Shown one piece after another: positions 1-8,637 of a stretch of DNA of 64,000 bases. This DNA is from Marinobacter vinifirmus (GTDB lineage Bacteria; Pseudomonadota; Gammaproteobacteria; Pseudomonadales; Oleiphilaceae), in assembly GCF_002258215.1 (NCBI RefSeq), contig NZ_NEFY01000011.1:28857-92856 (forward strand), given 5' to 3'. A program made the translations under genes and the position numbers. Within the stretch, counting starts at the first letter, position 1. Every line of letters starts with the position of its first letter. A model generated the notes under the pieces. It worked only from the letters and a program-made list of their open reading frames with translations, was not told the DNA's origin and ran no database searches.

Positions 1-752
1 TCCGCCTGACCTCCGGTTACCAGCGCGAACATATTGAAGATGTGGAGTCTGAGAGGCTCACCTTCGGCCAGCAGTGGAGCCACCAGCTGGACAACGGCTG
101 GATGCAGATATTGTCCATGCGCTGGGAAGGGGAGCGCTTCAGTATTGGTGAGGAAGGGCAGGGTAACTCCAGCCTGTTATTGCCGGGTGTCAGTTATTCC
201 AAGCTGCACGCTAACTCGCCGCTCGACCCGTCCCGGGGGTATCGCCTTCAGTTCGACGTGACCGGGGCCCATCGGGCGGTGATTTCGGATGCCGATATCC
301 TGCATGTGAACTTCCTGGCCAAGGGGCTTTATACCCTGGCCGGCAAGCACCGGTTTCTCGCCCGCTTCAATTTCGGTGGCGTGGCCACCAACAGCTTCCG
401 GGATGTCCCGCCTTCGTTGCGTTTCTTCGCCGGTGGCGACCAGAGCGTTCGCGGCTACGGCTACGAAACCCTGGCACCCAAAGACTCGGATGATGTGGTC
501 ATCGGTGGCCGTTACATGGTGGTGGGAAGCGCCGAATACCAGTACGAGTTTGTCCGCAACTGGCGTGTGGCGGCCTTTATTGATGAGGGTAATGCGGTGG
601 ATGATGTCTTTGATCCCCTGGCTACCGGCGTTGGGATGGGTATTCGCTGGGTGAGCCCGGTGGGCCCCCTGCGCCTGGATGTGGCCAAGGGTATGGATGA
701 CCAGTTCGGCGGCGGCTGGCGGATTCACTTCTCCATGGGGCCGGAACTGTGA
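1..752 (+). CDS. tamA: TamA, outer-membrane Omp85-family protein (3' part only)
   Basis: This is the C-terminal beta-barrel part of TamA, the outer-membrane subunit of the translocation and assembly module, which pairs with inner-membrane TamB. The reading frame is open from the window edge, so the N-terminal POTRA domains lie outside. Seen here are the Omp85 barrel motif RFFAGGDQSVRGY (from base 421), alternating barrel strands and the terminal segment WRIHFSMGPEL. The TGA stop overlaps the GTG start of tamB in the string GTGA, so the two are translationally coupled, as expected for a tamA-tamB pair. Family identity is strong; only the length cannot be judged. Confidence 0.93.
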   Translation, partial: RLTSGYQREHIEDVESERLTFGQQWSHQLDNGWMQILSMRWEGERFSIGEEGQGNSSLLLPGVSYSKLHANSPLDPSRGYRLQFDVTGAHRAVISDADILHVNFLAKGLYTLAGKHRFLARFNFGGVATNSFRDVPPSLRFFAGGDQSVRGYGYETLAPKDSDDVVIGGRYMVVGSAEYQYEFVRNWRVAAFIDEGNAVDDVFDPLATGVGMGIRWVSPVGPLRLDVAKGMDDQFGGGWRIHFSMGPEL

Positions 753-3700
753 CCGAAACGAATCAGACACCTCCGCAGCCGGAGCATGGCGCAGCGCCAG
801 CCAGGCCGCCCCGACACAAACGCTGGTGGTTCTGGCCGCTGGTGATTGTGTTGCTGGTGTTGCTGTTGCCCTTGGTGCTGGTGGCTATTGTTTTGCTGGC
901 GCTGCTGACCGATACCGGCACAGCCTGGACCATCGACCAGATTCCCGGGCTGCAAACCGAGGCGGACCAGGGTTCCCTGCTGGGCCAGTGGCAGGCGGAA
1001 CGGCTGGAATGGCGCGGCTATGGCGTGGAAGTACTGTTGCTGGCGCCGGAAGTGGACTGGTCTCCCAGCTGCCTGTTCGAAAAGACCCTGTGCCTGGATA
1101 CCCTGAAAGCCGAACAGATCGATGTCACGGTTCAGCCGTCCGATACCGCGGAAGACACAGAACGGGGTGATATCAGCCTGCCCGCTATCAACCTGCCGGT
1201 GGCGTTGGTGGTGGGGGATGTACAACTGGGGCCCTTTAAGCTGAACGGCAGCCCCATCTGGGACAAGGTGGAGCTGCGCAGTGAAGCATCCGGCGCCAGC
1301 CTTACCGTAAACCACGCCCTGTACCAGCTGGGCGAGATCCGGGTGACTGCCAGTGGCCGTGCTGAAATGCGCCGGGACTGGCCGGTGGATCTCGATGTTA
1401 CGGCACAGTTGCCACCCCCGAGCGGAGACAGCTGGACGATCGCGGCCAACCTGGCGGGCAGCGTGCGGGATCTTCGGGTGTCCGGAACCAGCAGCGGTTA
1501 TCTTAACGCACAATTGAACGGCACCGTGCAGCCACTGGCAGCGCAGTTGCCGGCGGCGCTCACCATTGAGTCAGAGAGCTTCCTGGCCTACGACACCCTG
1601 CCGGAAACCCTGACCCTGGAAAACTGGGTGGTGTCGCTGGACGGTTCCCTTGCCAACGGCTTCCGTACCCGTACCAGTGCCAACCTTCCCGGTACAACCG
1701 GCACCATCGAAACTGTCATCAGGGGCCTGGTCACAACCGGTGGTGTCGACAACCTGGTCCTGACCATGACCGGGCCGGCGGCCACACAGCCTTCCGGCGA
1801 ACAGCCCGACGCTCCGGGCACCCTGGAAGTTCAGGGCAGCGCGAGCTGGTCTGGTGGCCTGCAGGCAGAGGCCGACCTGGCCCTTGACCGTTTCCCCTGG
1901 TTCGGACTGATTCCCGGGCTGGAGCCGCCACCGGTTGCCGTGAACCGGCTGGAAGGGAATGTTGAGTACAACGATGGCAACTACAACGCCGATTTACAGG
2001 CGGCGGTGAGAGGTCCGCAAGGCGATGCGGAGCTTACCGCAGCCCTGAACGGAGACCTGCAAGCGGTTCGCATCACACAGCTGGATATGACCACCGGTGC
2101 AGGTTCCCTGACCGGCGATGCCGAACTGGCCTTCGCGGATCAGCTGGCCTGGCAGGCCCGGCTGCTGCTGGATCAGTTCAACCCTGGCTACTGGGTGCCG
2201 GTGCTGGAAGCCAGCCTCAACGGTGAGGTCAATTCCGAGGGCCGGCTGGTGCCGGACAGCCTGCCGGTAATGACCGCCGACTGGGACCTGAAAGGTCGCT
2301 GGCAGCAGGAGCCGGCCACCGCCCGGGGTAAACTTAGCAGCGATGGTACCGACTGGCGCGTGCAGGATCTGCTGGTGGCGATAGCGGAGAACCGGATAGA
2401 AGGCGAGGGGCGCTACGGTGAGAGCCTGGGCGCCGGCCTGACCGTGAACCTGCCGCAGCCGGACCGTCTGCTGCCCGGCCTGGCCGGTCGCTTCTCGGCC
2501 AGGGTGGACCTGGCGGGCTCGGCGCAGGATCCCACGGGCAAGGTGACGCTTGATGCCAGTGAATTCGAATGGCAGGACCTGCTGCGCATTGAAAACATGG
2601 AACTGGATGCCAGCCTTGCCAGTGGCGGCGTGCTGGATGCCAGCCTCAACGCAGAAGAGTTGCGTGTCGCTGGACAGGAACTGGCTACGGTGACAGCAGA
2701 TCTTGATGGTACCCGGGCGGATCACCAGCTGGCGTTGACTGTGCAGCACCCGGAAGCCTCGGTGGCGCTGAAGTTCGCCGGCGCCCTGGGTGACGCCTGG
2801 AACAGCTGGCAGGGCGCCTTGGCCCGGGGCGAAATTGATGTGCCCGGCCCGGAGCAAACCTGGCGGCTGGAAGCGCCGGCAAGCCTGGATTACACGGCTG
2901 ACGGCGAAGTGTTGTTTGGCGCCCACTGCTGGCGCTGGCAGGCCAGCTCGGTGTGTGCCGACGACCAGCAGCTGCTGCCGGATACCCGGATCGCCTATCA
3001 GATTCGCCAGTTCCCCATGCAGGCGCTGGCGCCGTTGTTCCCGGAAACCTTTCGCTGGCAGGCGTCCCTGAATGCAGACATTGACCTGGCACTCACCGAA
3101 CAGGGCCCCGATGGCCTGATCAGTCTTGATGCTGGCGGCGGGGCCTTCGAGTTCCTGATCCTGGATGACTGGGAAACCCTGCAGCATGAATCCCTGACCC
3201 TGGAAGCCCGGCTAAAGCCTGAAAACGCCGAACTGGCCATGGCGCTCCGGGGCCCGGAACTGGGCAGCTTTGACCTGGAACTGGCGGTGGACCCGAATAC
3301 CGAAAGCCGGCCCATCGATGGCCGCTTCAACCTGGAAGATCTGAACCTGGCTTTCCTGTCGGCCTTTGCCGGCATTGAAGAGGTGGCCGGCGAGGTCAAT
3401 GGTCAGGGGACTTTGTCTGGCCCGCTGTTCCGGCCCCAGGTGCAAGGGGAACTGGCGCTCACCGACGGCCGGGTGTTCGACCCGGGCCTGCCGCTGCCCA
3501 TGGAAGACATCGTGCTGGTGCTGGAATTTCTGGGCAACCGGGCCGACATCAGCGGCCGGTGGAAGAGTAACGATCGCAGCAGTGGCGAGCTGGGCGGTTA
3601 CCTGGACTGGCAGGATGAACCTGAAGTCCAGCTGAATATCAGCGGCGAGCGGCTGCCGGTTTCGGTCGAGCCCTATGCCCGGGTAGAAGTGGGCCCGGAT

Positions 3701-4543
3701 CTGACCATTGCTTTCCGCGCCGGTGAGCTGGCGGTGTCAGGCCGGGTGGATGTGCCCCGGGGTGATATCGAAATCAAGGGCCTGCCGCCATCGGCGGTTT
3801 CGGTATCCGAGGACGAAGTCATTGTCGGTGTCGAGCAGGAAGAGCCCACCATTCGCACCATGCTGATGGATATCACCGTAGTGGTGGGTGAAGACGAAGT
3901 ATCGTTCAATGCCTTTGATGTAACCGGCAACCTGGAGGGTACTCTTCGCATTGGCAACAACATGGATACCCGCGGCACCCTGCAGTTGGTGGACGGCCGC
4001 TACGAAGCCTTCGGGCAAGACCTGGACCTGCGTCGGGCGCGGATCATCTTTGTGGGGTCTCTGGCCGAGCCGTACCTGGATGTTGAAGCCGTGCGCACCG
4101 TCGATACCGTTGTGGCGGGTATTCGCCTGAGCGGGCCGGTGAACGCGCCGACCACGGAAGTGTTCTCGGAGCCGTCCATGCCCCAGAGTGATGCGCTGTC
4201 TTACATCATTCTCGGCCGGGCCCCCCAGAGCCAGGGGGATGAAGGCCAGATGAGCCGGGCGGCGATTTCGCTGGGGCTAAACCAGGCCAGCGGTATAACC
4301 CAGAGTATCGGAGACGAGTTGGGTATTCGTAACCTGACCCTGGAAGCGGAAGGCTCTGGCGACCAGTCTGCCGTAGTGGCCAGTGGTTACATTACCGACG
4401 AGCTCAGCCTGCGCTACGGGGTGGGTATTTTCGAGCCAATCACGACCGTGGCGCTGCGCTATGACCTGGGCAAGTATTTCTATCTGGAGGCGGCCAGCGG
4501 GCTGGCGGCCTCCCTCGATATCTTCTATACCCGTAATTTCTGA
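749..4543 (+). CDS. tamB: TamB, translocation and assembly module inner-membrane subunit
   Basis: TamB spans the periplasm from the inner membrane to TamA and is implicated in outer-membrane protein assembly and phospholipid transport. The 1264-residue product is typical in size. It has a proline-rich cytoplasmic N-terminus, one strongly hydrophobic segment at about residues 27-52, a long stretch of repeating amphipathic beta-strands (AsmA-like beta-helix), and the conserved C-terminal TamB (DUF490) domain, ending with the barrel-docking motif around YFYLEAASGLAASLDIFYTR. The start is GTG, fixed by its GTGA overlap with the tamA stop. Its end lies 6 bases from the convergent SIMPL gene. Confidence 0.95.
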   Translation: MTETNQTPPQPEHGAAPARPPRHKRWWFWPLVIVLLVLLLPLVLVAIVLLALLTDTGTAWTIDQIPGLQTEADQGSLLGQWQAERLEWRGYGVEVLLLAPEVDWSPSCLFEKTLCLDTLKAEQIDVTVQPSDTAEDTERGDISLPAINLPVALVVGDVQLGPFKLNGSPIWDKVELRSEASGASLTVNHALYQLGEIRVTASGRAEMRRDWPVDLDVTAQLPPPSGDSWTIAANLAGSVRDLRVSGTSSGYLNAQLNGTVQPLAAQLPAALTIESESFLAYDTLPETLTLENWVVSLDGSLANGFRTRTSANLPGTTGTIETVIRGLVTTGGVDNLVLTMTGPAATQPSGEQPDAPGTLEVQGSASWSGGLQAEADLALDRFPWFGLIPGLEPPPVAVNRLEGNVEYNDGNYNADLQAAVRGPQGDAELTAALNGDLQAVRITQLDMTTGAGSLTGDAELAFADQLAWQARLLLDQFNPGYWVPVLEASLNGEVNSEGRLVPDSLPVMTADWDLKGRWQQEPATARGKLSSDGTDWRVQDLLVAIAENRIEGEGRYGESLGAGLTVNLPQPDRLLPGLAGRFSARVDLAGSAQDPTGKVTLDASEFEWQDLLRIENMELDASLASGGVLDASLNAEELRVAGQELATVTADLDGTRADHQLALTVQHPEASVALKFAGALGDAWNSWQGALARGEIDVPGPEQTWRLEAPASLDYTADGEVLFGAHCWRWQASSVCADDQQLLPDTRIAYQIRQFPMQALAPLFPETFRWQASLNADIDLALTEQGPDGLISLDAGGGAFEFLILDDWETLQHESLTLEARLKPENAELAMALRGPELGSFDLELAVDPNTESRPIDGRFNLEDLNLAFLSAFAGIEEVAGEVNGQGTLSGPLFRPQVQGELALTDGRVFDPGLPLPMEDIVLVLEFLGNRADISGRWKSNDRSSGELGGYLDWQDEPEVQLNISGERLPVSVEPYARVEVGPDLTIAFRAGELAVSGRVDVPRGDIEIKGLPPSAVSVSEDEVIVGVEQEEPTIRTMLMDITVVVGEDEVSFNAFDVTGNLEGTLRIGNNMDTRGTLQLVDGRYEAFGQDLDLRRARIIFVGSLAEPYLDVEAVRTVDTVVAGIRLSGPVNAPTTEVFSEPSMPQSDALSYIILGRAPQSQGDEGQMSRAAISLGLNQASGITQSIGDELGIRNLTLEAEGSGDQSAVVASGYITDELSLRYGVGIFEPITTVALRYDLGKYFYLEAASGLAASLDIFYTRNF

Positions 4544-4549
4544 CCCGGT

Positions 4550-5245
4550 TCAGTCCAGTTCGAAGGTGGCGCTCACGCTGGACTGAATCTCACGGGGGCC
4601 CACGCTCGAGACGGTATCCCGGGCGGACTTGGCTTCTGCCATCATCATCGGCACGGGCCGGTGCCCACCGTTGATGTTGATAGACACCACCTCGCCGCAG
4701 GTTTTGTCCAGCTGCTCCGCCACGAACTGGCAGCGGTTTCGGGCGTCCTCGATGGCCCGGGCCAGCGCCTGCTGCTCAAGCCCCTGCTCGTCGGAATGGA
4801 AAAACTGGTGGCTGCCAAGGTTGTACTGGAGGCCCAGTTTATTGGCCTGCTCCAGCAGCGGGTTCAGCAGTTCCAGGTCATTGATCGAGAAGCTCACGGT
4901 CTGGCTGGCGACGGAGACCCGTTCCGGCTCCTTGCCTTTCTCCTGAACCGGCAGGGTGCGTGTATACAGGTTTACATCCGCGTCGGAGTAGTCCTGCAAC
5001 TGGTCTCGCCAGTTTTTGATGGCGCTACGCCACTTGTCCATGGTGTCAGCTACCTGGGCGGAAGCCTTTTGCGGTTGCCTGTGCTCGGCAGAAACCGAGA
5101 ATTGCAGGCGGGCGCTGTCCGGGTTGTAACGCACCACGCCTTCGCCGGTCAGGCTGACTTCGCCGGCATTGGCGGCCAGGGGCACGGCCGCGGTCGCTAA
5201 CAGGGCGGCGGTCAGTGCCAGGGGGTGTTTCAGCGATACCATCAT
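4550..5245 (-). CDS. Periplasmic SIMPL-domain (DUF541) protein
   Basis: About 231 residues with a Sec signal peptide ending in AANA (cleavage near residue 27), followed by a single SIMPL domain (VSLTGEGVVRYNPDSARLQF, and a C-terminal CxxVVSINI-type strand with PVPMMMAEA). Family members are periplasmic or outer-membrane associated and are linked to oxidative stress tolerance in E. coli YggE, but the biochemical function is unknown. A TTG precedes two ATGs; the start is placed at the first ATG because AAGGAG sits 4 to 7 bases upstream. It begins 8 bases after the amidotransferase gene stop, so it is the last gene of the amidoligase operon. Confidence 0.85.
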   Translation of the reverse strand: MMVSLKHPLALTAALLATAAVPLAANAGEVSLTGEGVVRYNPDSARLQFSVSAEHRQPQKASAQVADTMDKWRSAIKNWRDQLQDYSDADVNLYTRTLPVQEKGKEPERVSVASQTVSFSINDLELLNPLLEQANKLGLQYNLGSHQFFHSDEQGLEQQALARAIEDARNRCQFVAEQLDKTCGEVVSININGGHRPVPMMMAEAKSARDTVSSVGPREIQSSVSATFELD

Positions 5246-5253
5246 CAAACTCC

Positions 5254-6012
5254 TTATTGATCAAAGGCCGAATATCGGCTTTCCAGTCTTTCCAGTTTTC
5301 TGCCCCGGGCGGCATGCACAAAGTGGCTGAAAATATGCCGGTGGCCGGTGTGATAAAGCAGGTACTCGGGATGCCATTGCACGCCCATCAGCCACTGGGC
5401 TCCGGTGTTTTCAATGGCCTGTACGAACCGGTCGTTGTCCAGGGCCGTTACCCGCAGGTTCCGGCCCAGCCGTTTGATGGCCTGGCTGTGAATGCGGTTG
5501 GCGCCAATCACCGTGGCAGGCATCAACCGGCCCAGCCGGCTGTCTTTCACCAGTTGTACGGTTTGCAGGGGCAGCAACAGTGGCCGGTGGCGGGTATGTT
5601 CCCGCAGCGGAGTCACGTTCTGGCACAGGGTGCCGCCGTGGAACACATTGATAAACTGTGCGCCCCGGCAAATGCCCAGCACCGGAATATTAATGGCTTC
5701 GGCCTGAATCAGTAGCCGGTGATCGGTGGAATCCCGCTTGCGGTCGTACCGGGCCGTTACCTGGGGCTGTTGCCCGTAAAGCTCCGGGTGTACGTGGGTG
5801 CCGCCGGACAGCACCAGCCCGTCCAGCAGGGATACGTCGGTATGACTGCCGGGGCGAATGTAATGGGTGTTGGCACCGTGCAGGCGCAAGGCCAGGTTGA
5901 TCAGCCGGTGCGCCAGGCTTCTTCGCACCGGGCCACTGATGCCGATGGTCAGCCCCGGCTTCTCCGGCAGCTCTTCTGCCATCGGCATGTCGTTGCCCTG
6001 ATAATCAGACAT
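5254..6012 (-). CDS. Class I glutamine amidotransferase-like (peptidase C26) hydrolase
   Basis: A 252-residue cytoplasmic protein of the gamma-glutamyl-gamma-aminobutyrate hydrolase (PuuD-like) group. Visible are the oxyanion strand LVLSGGTHVHPELY, the nucleophile elbow GICRGAQ with Cys115, and the His214/Glu216 pair in GVQWHPEYL, so the catalytic triad is intact. Substrate is unknown: family members hydrolyse gamma-glutamyl amides. Its start overlaps the stop of the amidoligase-like gene by 8 bases, so the pair is translationally coupled; amidoligases have been reported next to such amidohydrolases, suggesting a shared substrate made and trimmed by the two. An alternative start at 5988 has a better AGGG ribosome site. 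PuuD function itself is unlikely, as no putrescine genes are nearby. Confidence 0.85.
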   Translation of the reverse strand: MSDYQGNDMPMAEELPEKPGLTIGISGPVRRSLAHRLINLALRLHGANTHYIRPGSHTDVSLLDGLVLSGGTHVHPELYGQQPQVTARYDRKRDSTDHRLLIQAEAINIPVLGICRGAQFINVFHGGTLCQNVTPLREHTRHRPLLLPLQTVQLVKDSRLGRLMPATVIGANRIHSQAIKRLGRNLRVTALDNDRFVQAIENTGAQWLMGVQWHPEYLLYHTGHRHIFSHFVHAARGRKLERLESRYSAFDQ

Positions 6013-7006
6013 AACCGTGTTGTTTCAGCCAGTTGTCCGTGGTCTCACGCCAGGAATGGGTGAGGTTGTGGAAGCTGAACTTCTGGGCTTCCCGGAACCG
6101 GCTGCGTAAATCGGCCAGGTCTTCCGGATGTGCGGCCAGCTGCTCCAGAACCACCCAGTCATTCCACACCGTGGAGAAATGCCAGCGCGGGTTGTCGATG
6201 TCGCAGTCCGGCAGGCGGTAATGCAGGGTAGGGCGGCTCTTGATCCTGGGGTCCTTCACGTAGCCTGCCAGCAGTTCCTTGTCGAGATGGGCGAACAGCG
6301 GCAGCAGGTCCAGGGCCTTGTTGCGGGTGGGGTTGTAGTGCAGGTAATCCCGCATCAGGGTTTCCAGGTCCGGGCAGTAGTCATCCGCCATCAGCTTCTC
6401 GGTATACCGGCTGCTCCAGGGTTCGATATAGGTGGTGAACTTGCGGCTGATATCCAGCTGGTGCCGGGCTTTAAGCCAGTCGTAAAGGGCCGCAAAGGCT
6501 TGCAGGTAGGCTACCAGGGTAGCGGGTTCCAGGTCCGGCAATTCCGGGTTCAGCTGCAGGCCAAAGGCGAAGTAGATGGTTTCACGGCTACCTTCGGCGC
6601 CCAGTTCCCGTAGCTCATCCATCAGGGTTTCGATCAGCTCCAGTTTCGAGAACGCCAGTGGCGGGCCGACAATCTCAAGCGGAACGACCTTCTCGGCAGC
6701 AAAGTCGATCACATCCATGGCATGGCTGCCCAGCTCCCGGATGGATTGCGGCAGGCGTTCGTCGTCCAGGTCCAGCTCCTTGATGGGATCGGAGTCCAGT
6801 TCGATGGTAAAGCGGCCATGTTCGGTGTCCAGAGCTGTCACGTAGCGTGAGGTCAGCTCCGGCGATCCGCCGAGCAAGCGGGCGGCATGCTGCACCAGTT
6901 GTTCGTAACCGAGCCCCGAAAGCTCGATTTCGACCCCTACGCGGCGTTCTTCACCTTCGTGGTCTTTCAGTCTTTCCGGCATCTTGCAACGATTGGCTGC
7001 GTTCAT
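6005..7006 (-). CDS. Putative amidoligase-family enzyme
   Basis: A 333-residue soluble protein matching the predicted amidoligase (COOH-NH2 ligase, glutamine-synthetase-like fold) family: N-terminal metal/ATP-binding strand RRVGVEIELSGL, then HGRFTIELDSDP, VVPLEIVGPPLAF and FAFGLQLNPELPD, all typical acidic strands of this fold. Family members are predicted to form amide bonds using ATP; no substrate is established here. It is the first gene of a minus-strand unit with a C26 amidotransferase (8-base overlap) and a SIMPL protein, and is divergent from lexA. AGGGG lies about 12 bases upstream of the ATG. I did not find a clear promoter. Confidence is high for family and low for reaction. Confidence 0.8.
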   Translation of the reverse strand: MNAANRCKMPERLKDHEGEERRVGVEIELSGLGYEQLVQHAARLLGGSPELTSRYVTALDTEHGRFTIELDSDPIKELDLDDERLPQSIRELGSHAMDVIDFAAEKVVPLEIVGPPLAFSKLELIETLMDELRELGAEGSRETIYFAFGLQLNPELPDLEPATLVAYLQAFAALYDWLKARHQLDISRKFTTYIEPWSSRYTEKLMADDYCPDLETLMRDYLHYNPTRNKALDLLPLFAHLDKELLAGYVKDPRIKSRPTLHYRLPDCDIDNPRWHFSTVWNDWVVLEQLAAHPEDLADLRSRFREAQKFSFHNLTHSWRETTDNWLKQHGYV

Positions 7007-7099
7007 GGAGTGTTTGCATCCCCTTGCTTCGTTTCAGGTCACCTTAACACAGGCGTGCGCCGTGTCCCGTTACCCAAAGGAAAGAAACTGCACAGGGAC

Positions 7100-7128
7100 T
7101 TTACACTGGATAAAACACTGTATATAGT
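7100..7128 (+). promoter_or_regulatory. lexA: lexA promoter
   Basis: TTTACA (7100-7105) and TATAGT (7123-7128) are separated by 17 bases, a good sigma-70 match. The expected transcription start, about 7135, falls at the LexA box, as expected for an autorepressed gene. Confidence 0.7.
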
Positions 7129-7135
7129 CAAATAA

Positions 7136-7151
7136 CTGTATAAAAAACCAG
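7136..7151 (+). promoter_or_regulatory. LexA box (SOS operator)
   Basis: CTGTATAAAAAACCAG fits CTGT-N8-ACAG with one mismatch and resembles the Pseudomonas SOS boxes. It covers the likely start of lexA transcription, 24 bases before the ATG. sulA follows lexA by 15 bases with no second box between them, so both genes are probably controlled from here. Confidence 0.8.
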
Positions 7152-7175
7152 GACGAACAACCCCGGAGAAAAAGC

Positions 7176-7784
7176 ATGAAGCTGACCGCCCGACAGTCCC
7201 AGGTGCTGGATATTATCCGGCGATATCTGGATGAAACCGGTTATCCACCCACTCGCGCAGAAATCGCTGCCGAGCTGGGTTTCCGCTCTGCCAATGCGGC
7301 GGAAGAGCATCTCAGGGCGCTGGCTCGCAAAGGTGCGATCGAGATGGTGCCGGGCGCCAGCCGCGGTATTCGCCTGCCGGAGGCTGAGCCGGATCTGGGG
7401 TTGCCGGTCATTGGTCAGGTAGCAGCGGGTAGCCCGATCCTGGCGCAGGAGCATGTGGAAGATCATTGCACCCTGAAGCCGGACTTCTTCTCGCCCTCGG
7501 CAGATTACCTGCTGCGGGTGCGGGGCATGAGTATGAAGGATATCGGCATCCTGGATGGCGACCTGCTGGCGGTGCATCGCACCCAGGATGTTCACAATGG
7601 CCAGGTAGTCGTGGCCAGGGTGGGCGAGGAAGTTACCGTTAAACGCTACCGCCGTGAAGGCTCAAGGGTCTGGCTGATTGCGGAGAACGAAGAGTTTGCT
7701 CCTATCGAAGTGGATCTGAGTGAGCAGGAATTGTTTATCGAAGGTCTTGGTGTGGGTGTAATCCGGCGCTCCGATCTTCACTGA
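7176..7784 (+). CDS. lexA: LexA, SOS-response transcriptional repressor
   Basis: LexA represses DNA-damage genes and cleaves itself when RecA filaments form. The 202-residue product has the normal length: an N-terminal winged helix (residues 1-65, including [20 protein letters not shown]) and a C-terminal S24 peptidase domain. The cleavage site Ala84-Gly85 (QVAAGSP), the nucleophile Ser119 (RGMSM) and Lys156 (EVTVKRY) sit at the same positions as in E. coli. The gene has its own promoter and an overlapping LexA box, and is followed by sulA 15 bases downstream. Confidence 0.98.
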   Translation: MKLTARQSQVLDIIRRYLDETGYPPTRAEIAAELGFRSANAAEEHLRALARKGAIEMVPGASRGIRLPEAEPDLGLPVIGQVAAGSPILAQEHVEDHCTLKPDFFSPSADYLLRVRGMSMKDIGILDGDLLAVHRTQDVHNGQVVVARVGEEVTVKRYRREGSRVWLIAENEEFAPIEVDLSEQELFIEGLGVGVIRRSDLH

Positions 7785-7799
7785 ACAGGCAGGTGAGTT

Positions 7800-8291
7800 A
7801 TGGAACAGTTGAGCTTCAATCAGAACATGGCGTTTCATCCGGCCACAGTGGCACCGGCGCAAGCGATCTCTGCGGGTCAGCGCCCGGCAAGCATGCGTCG
7901 GCCTGCAGGTGGTTCGGCAGCGGGTCATTCAGGCCTGGGCGGCAATGTGACGGAGATTATCCTGCCGGAAGGACAGGTAGAGAACTTTCAGCTGTTATTG
8001 CCCATGCTCACCCAGCTGAACCAGGAAAAGCGCTGGCTGGCGTGGATTGATCCGCCCCAGGCGCTGGTGGCCAAGTGGCAGAAGATGCACGGCATTGTGG
8101 CAAACGAGATCCTGGTGCTGCGTTCAACTGCGGAATACCCGGCCCAGCAGCTGGCAGAGCGCGCCCTGGGCGCAGGTACCTGTCATGCGGTAGTGCTCTG
8201 GACCAACAAGCTGGGGCGCGCCGCCTTCGATTCACTGCAAAAGGCTTCTGCGAAAGGCAACAGTCACGGGGTGATTTTGCGCCAGCGCTGA
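7800..8291 (+). CDS. sulA: SulA-like SOS cell division inhibitor
   Basis: A 163-residue protein whose residues 50-160 match the SulA family (TEIILPEGQVENFQLLLPML, RWLAWIDPPQ, VLWTNKLGRAAFDSLQKAS), which blocks FtsZ polymerisation during DNA damage. The first 48 residues are low-complexity and rich in Ala, Gly and Pro, as usual in this family. It lies directly behind lexA in the same orientation, the arrangement seen in Pseudomonas, and is probably co-transcribed under LexA control. Confidence 0.9.
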   Translation: MEQLSFNQNMAFHPATVAPAQAISAGQRPASMRRPAGGSAAGHSGLGGNVTEIILPEGQVENFQLLLPMLTQLNQEKRWLAWIDPPQALVAKWQKMHGIVANEILVLRSTAEYPAQQLAERALGAGTCHAVVLWTNKLGRAAFDSLQKASAKGNSHGVILRQR

Positions 8292-8301
8292 GGGCTGGCG
8301 C
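8279..8301 (+). terminator. Possible terminator after sulA
   Basis: A perfect 8-base-pair GC-rich stem, GCGCCAGC (8279-8286) with GCTGGCGC (8294-8301) and a 7-base loop, spans the sulA stop codon. It separates sulA from the convergent gene at 8310. There is no T-run on either side, so termination is uncertain. Confidence 0.4.
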
Positions 8302-8309
8302 AGTATCGG

Positions 8310-8582
8310 TCAATGCAGGGTATAGCTGGGCTGGGGGTCGATCGCGTCGCCGTCTTCTTCATCCCAGTCCATGTCATGGCCCATGTCGTAGTCGATATTG
8401 CCGGCGGCTTCAATGCCTGCAGCAATCATGGCCTTGGCCACGTTCATATCCCGGTTCTCCATCATTTCCCGGGCTTCTTCGGAAAAAGAAATGCGCACCA
8501 GTGGGGCGGCATCATCGTCTATCCGGCGCAATGCGTAGTCGCCGTCAGAGAGTTGTACAATTTCAAAAAACGATGGTGACAT
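8310..8582 (-). CDS. Small conserved hypothetical protein
   Basis: A 90-residue soluble, acidic protein starting MSPSFFEIVQLSDGDYALRR, with a C-terminal stretch rich in Asp and Met (MGHDMDWDEEDGD). I know of no function. A similar small gene sits between sulA and a DUF6586-type gene in Pseudomonas, and the same order is kept here, which supports a real gene. It has an ATG start with AAAGG about 10 bases upstream. It lies 55 bases after the DUF6586-like gene in the same direction, so the two may be co-transcribed. Confidence 0.75.
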   Translation of the reverse strand: MSPSFFEIVQLSDGDYALRRIDDDAAPLVRISFSEEAREMMENRDMNVAKAMIAAGIEAAGNIDYDMGHDMDWDEEDGDAIDPQPSYTLH

Positions 8583-8637
8583 TCGTTAAACCTTTGTCGT
8601 CATTCGGGTTGTTTCGGTGCAGCCGTGGTCAGGGCTG

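Noticed and set aside
2000..3187. Minus-strand open frame of 397 residues inside tamB
   Set aside because: Shadow of tamB; no recognisable domain and tamB is clearly the coding frame.
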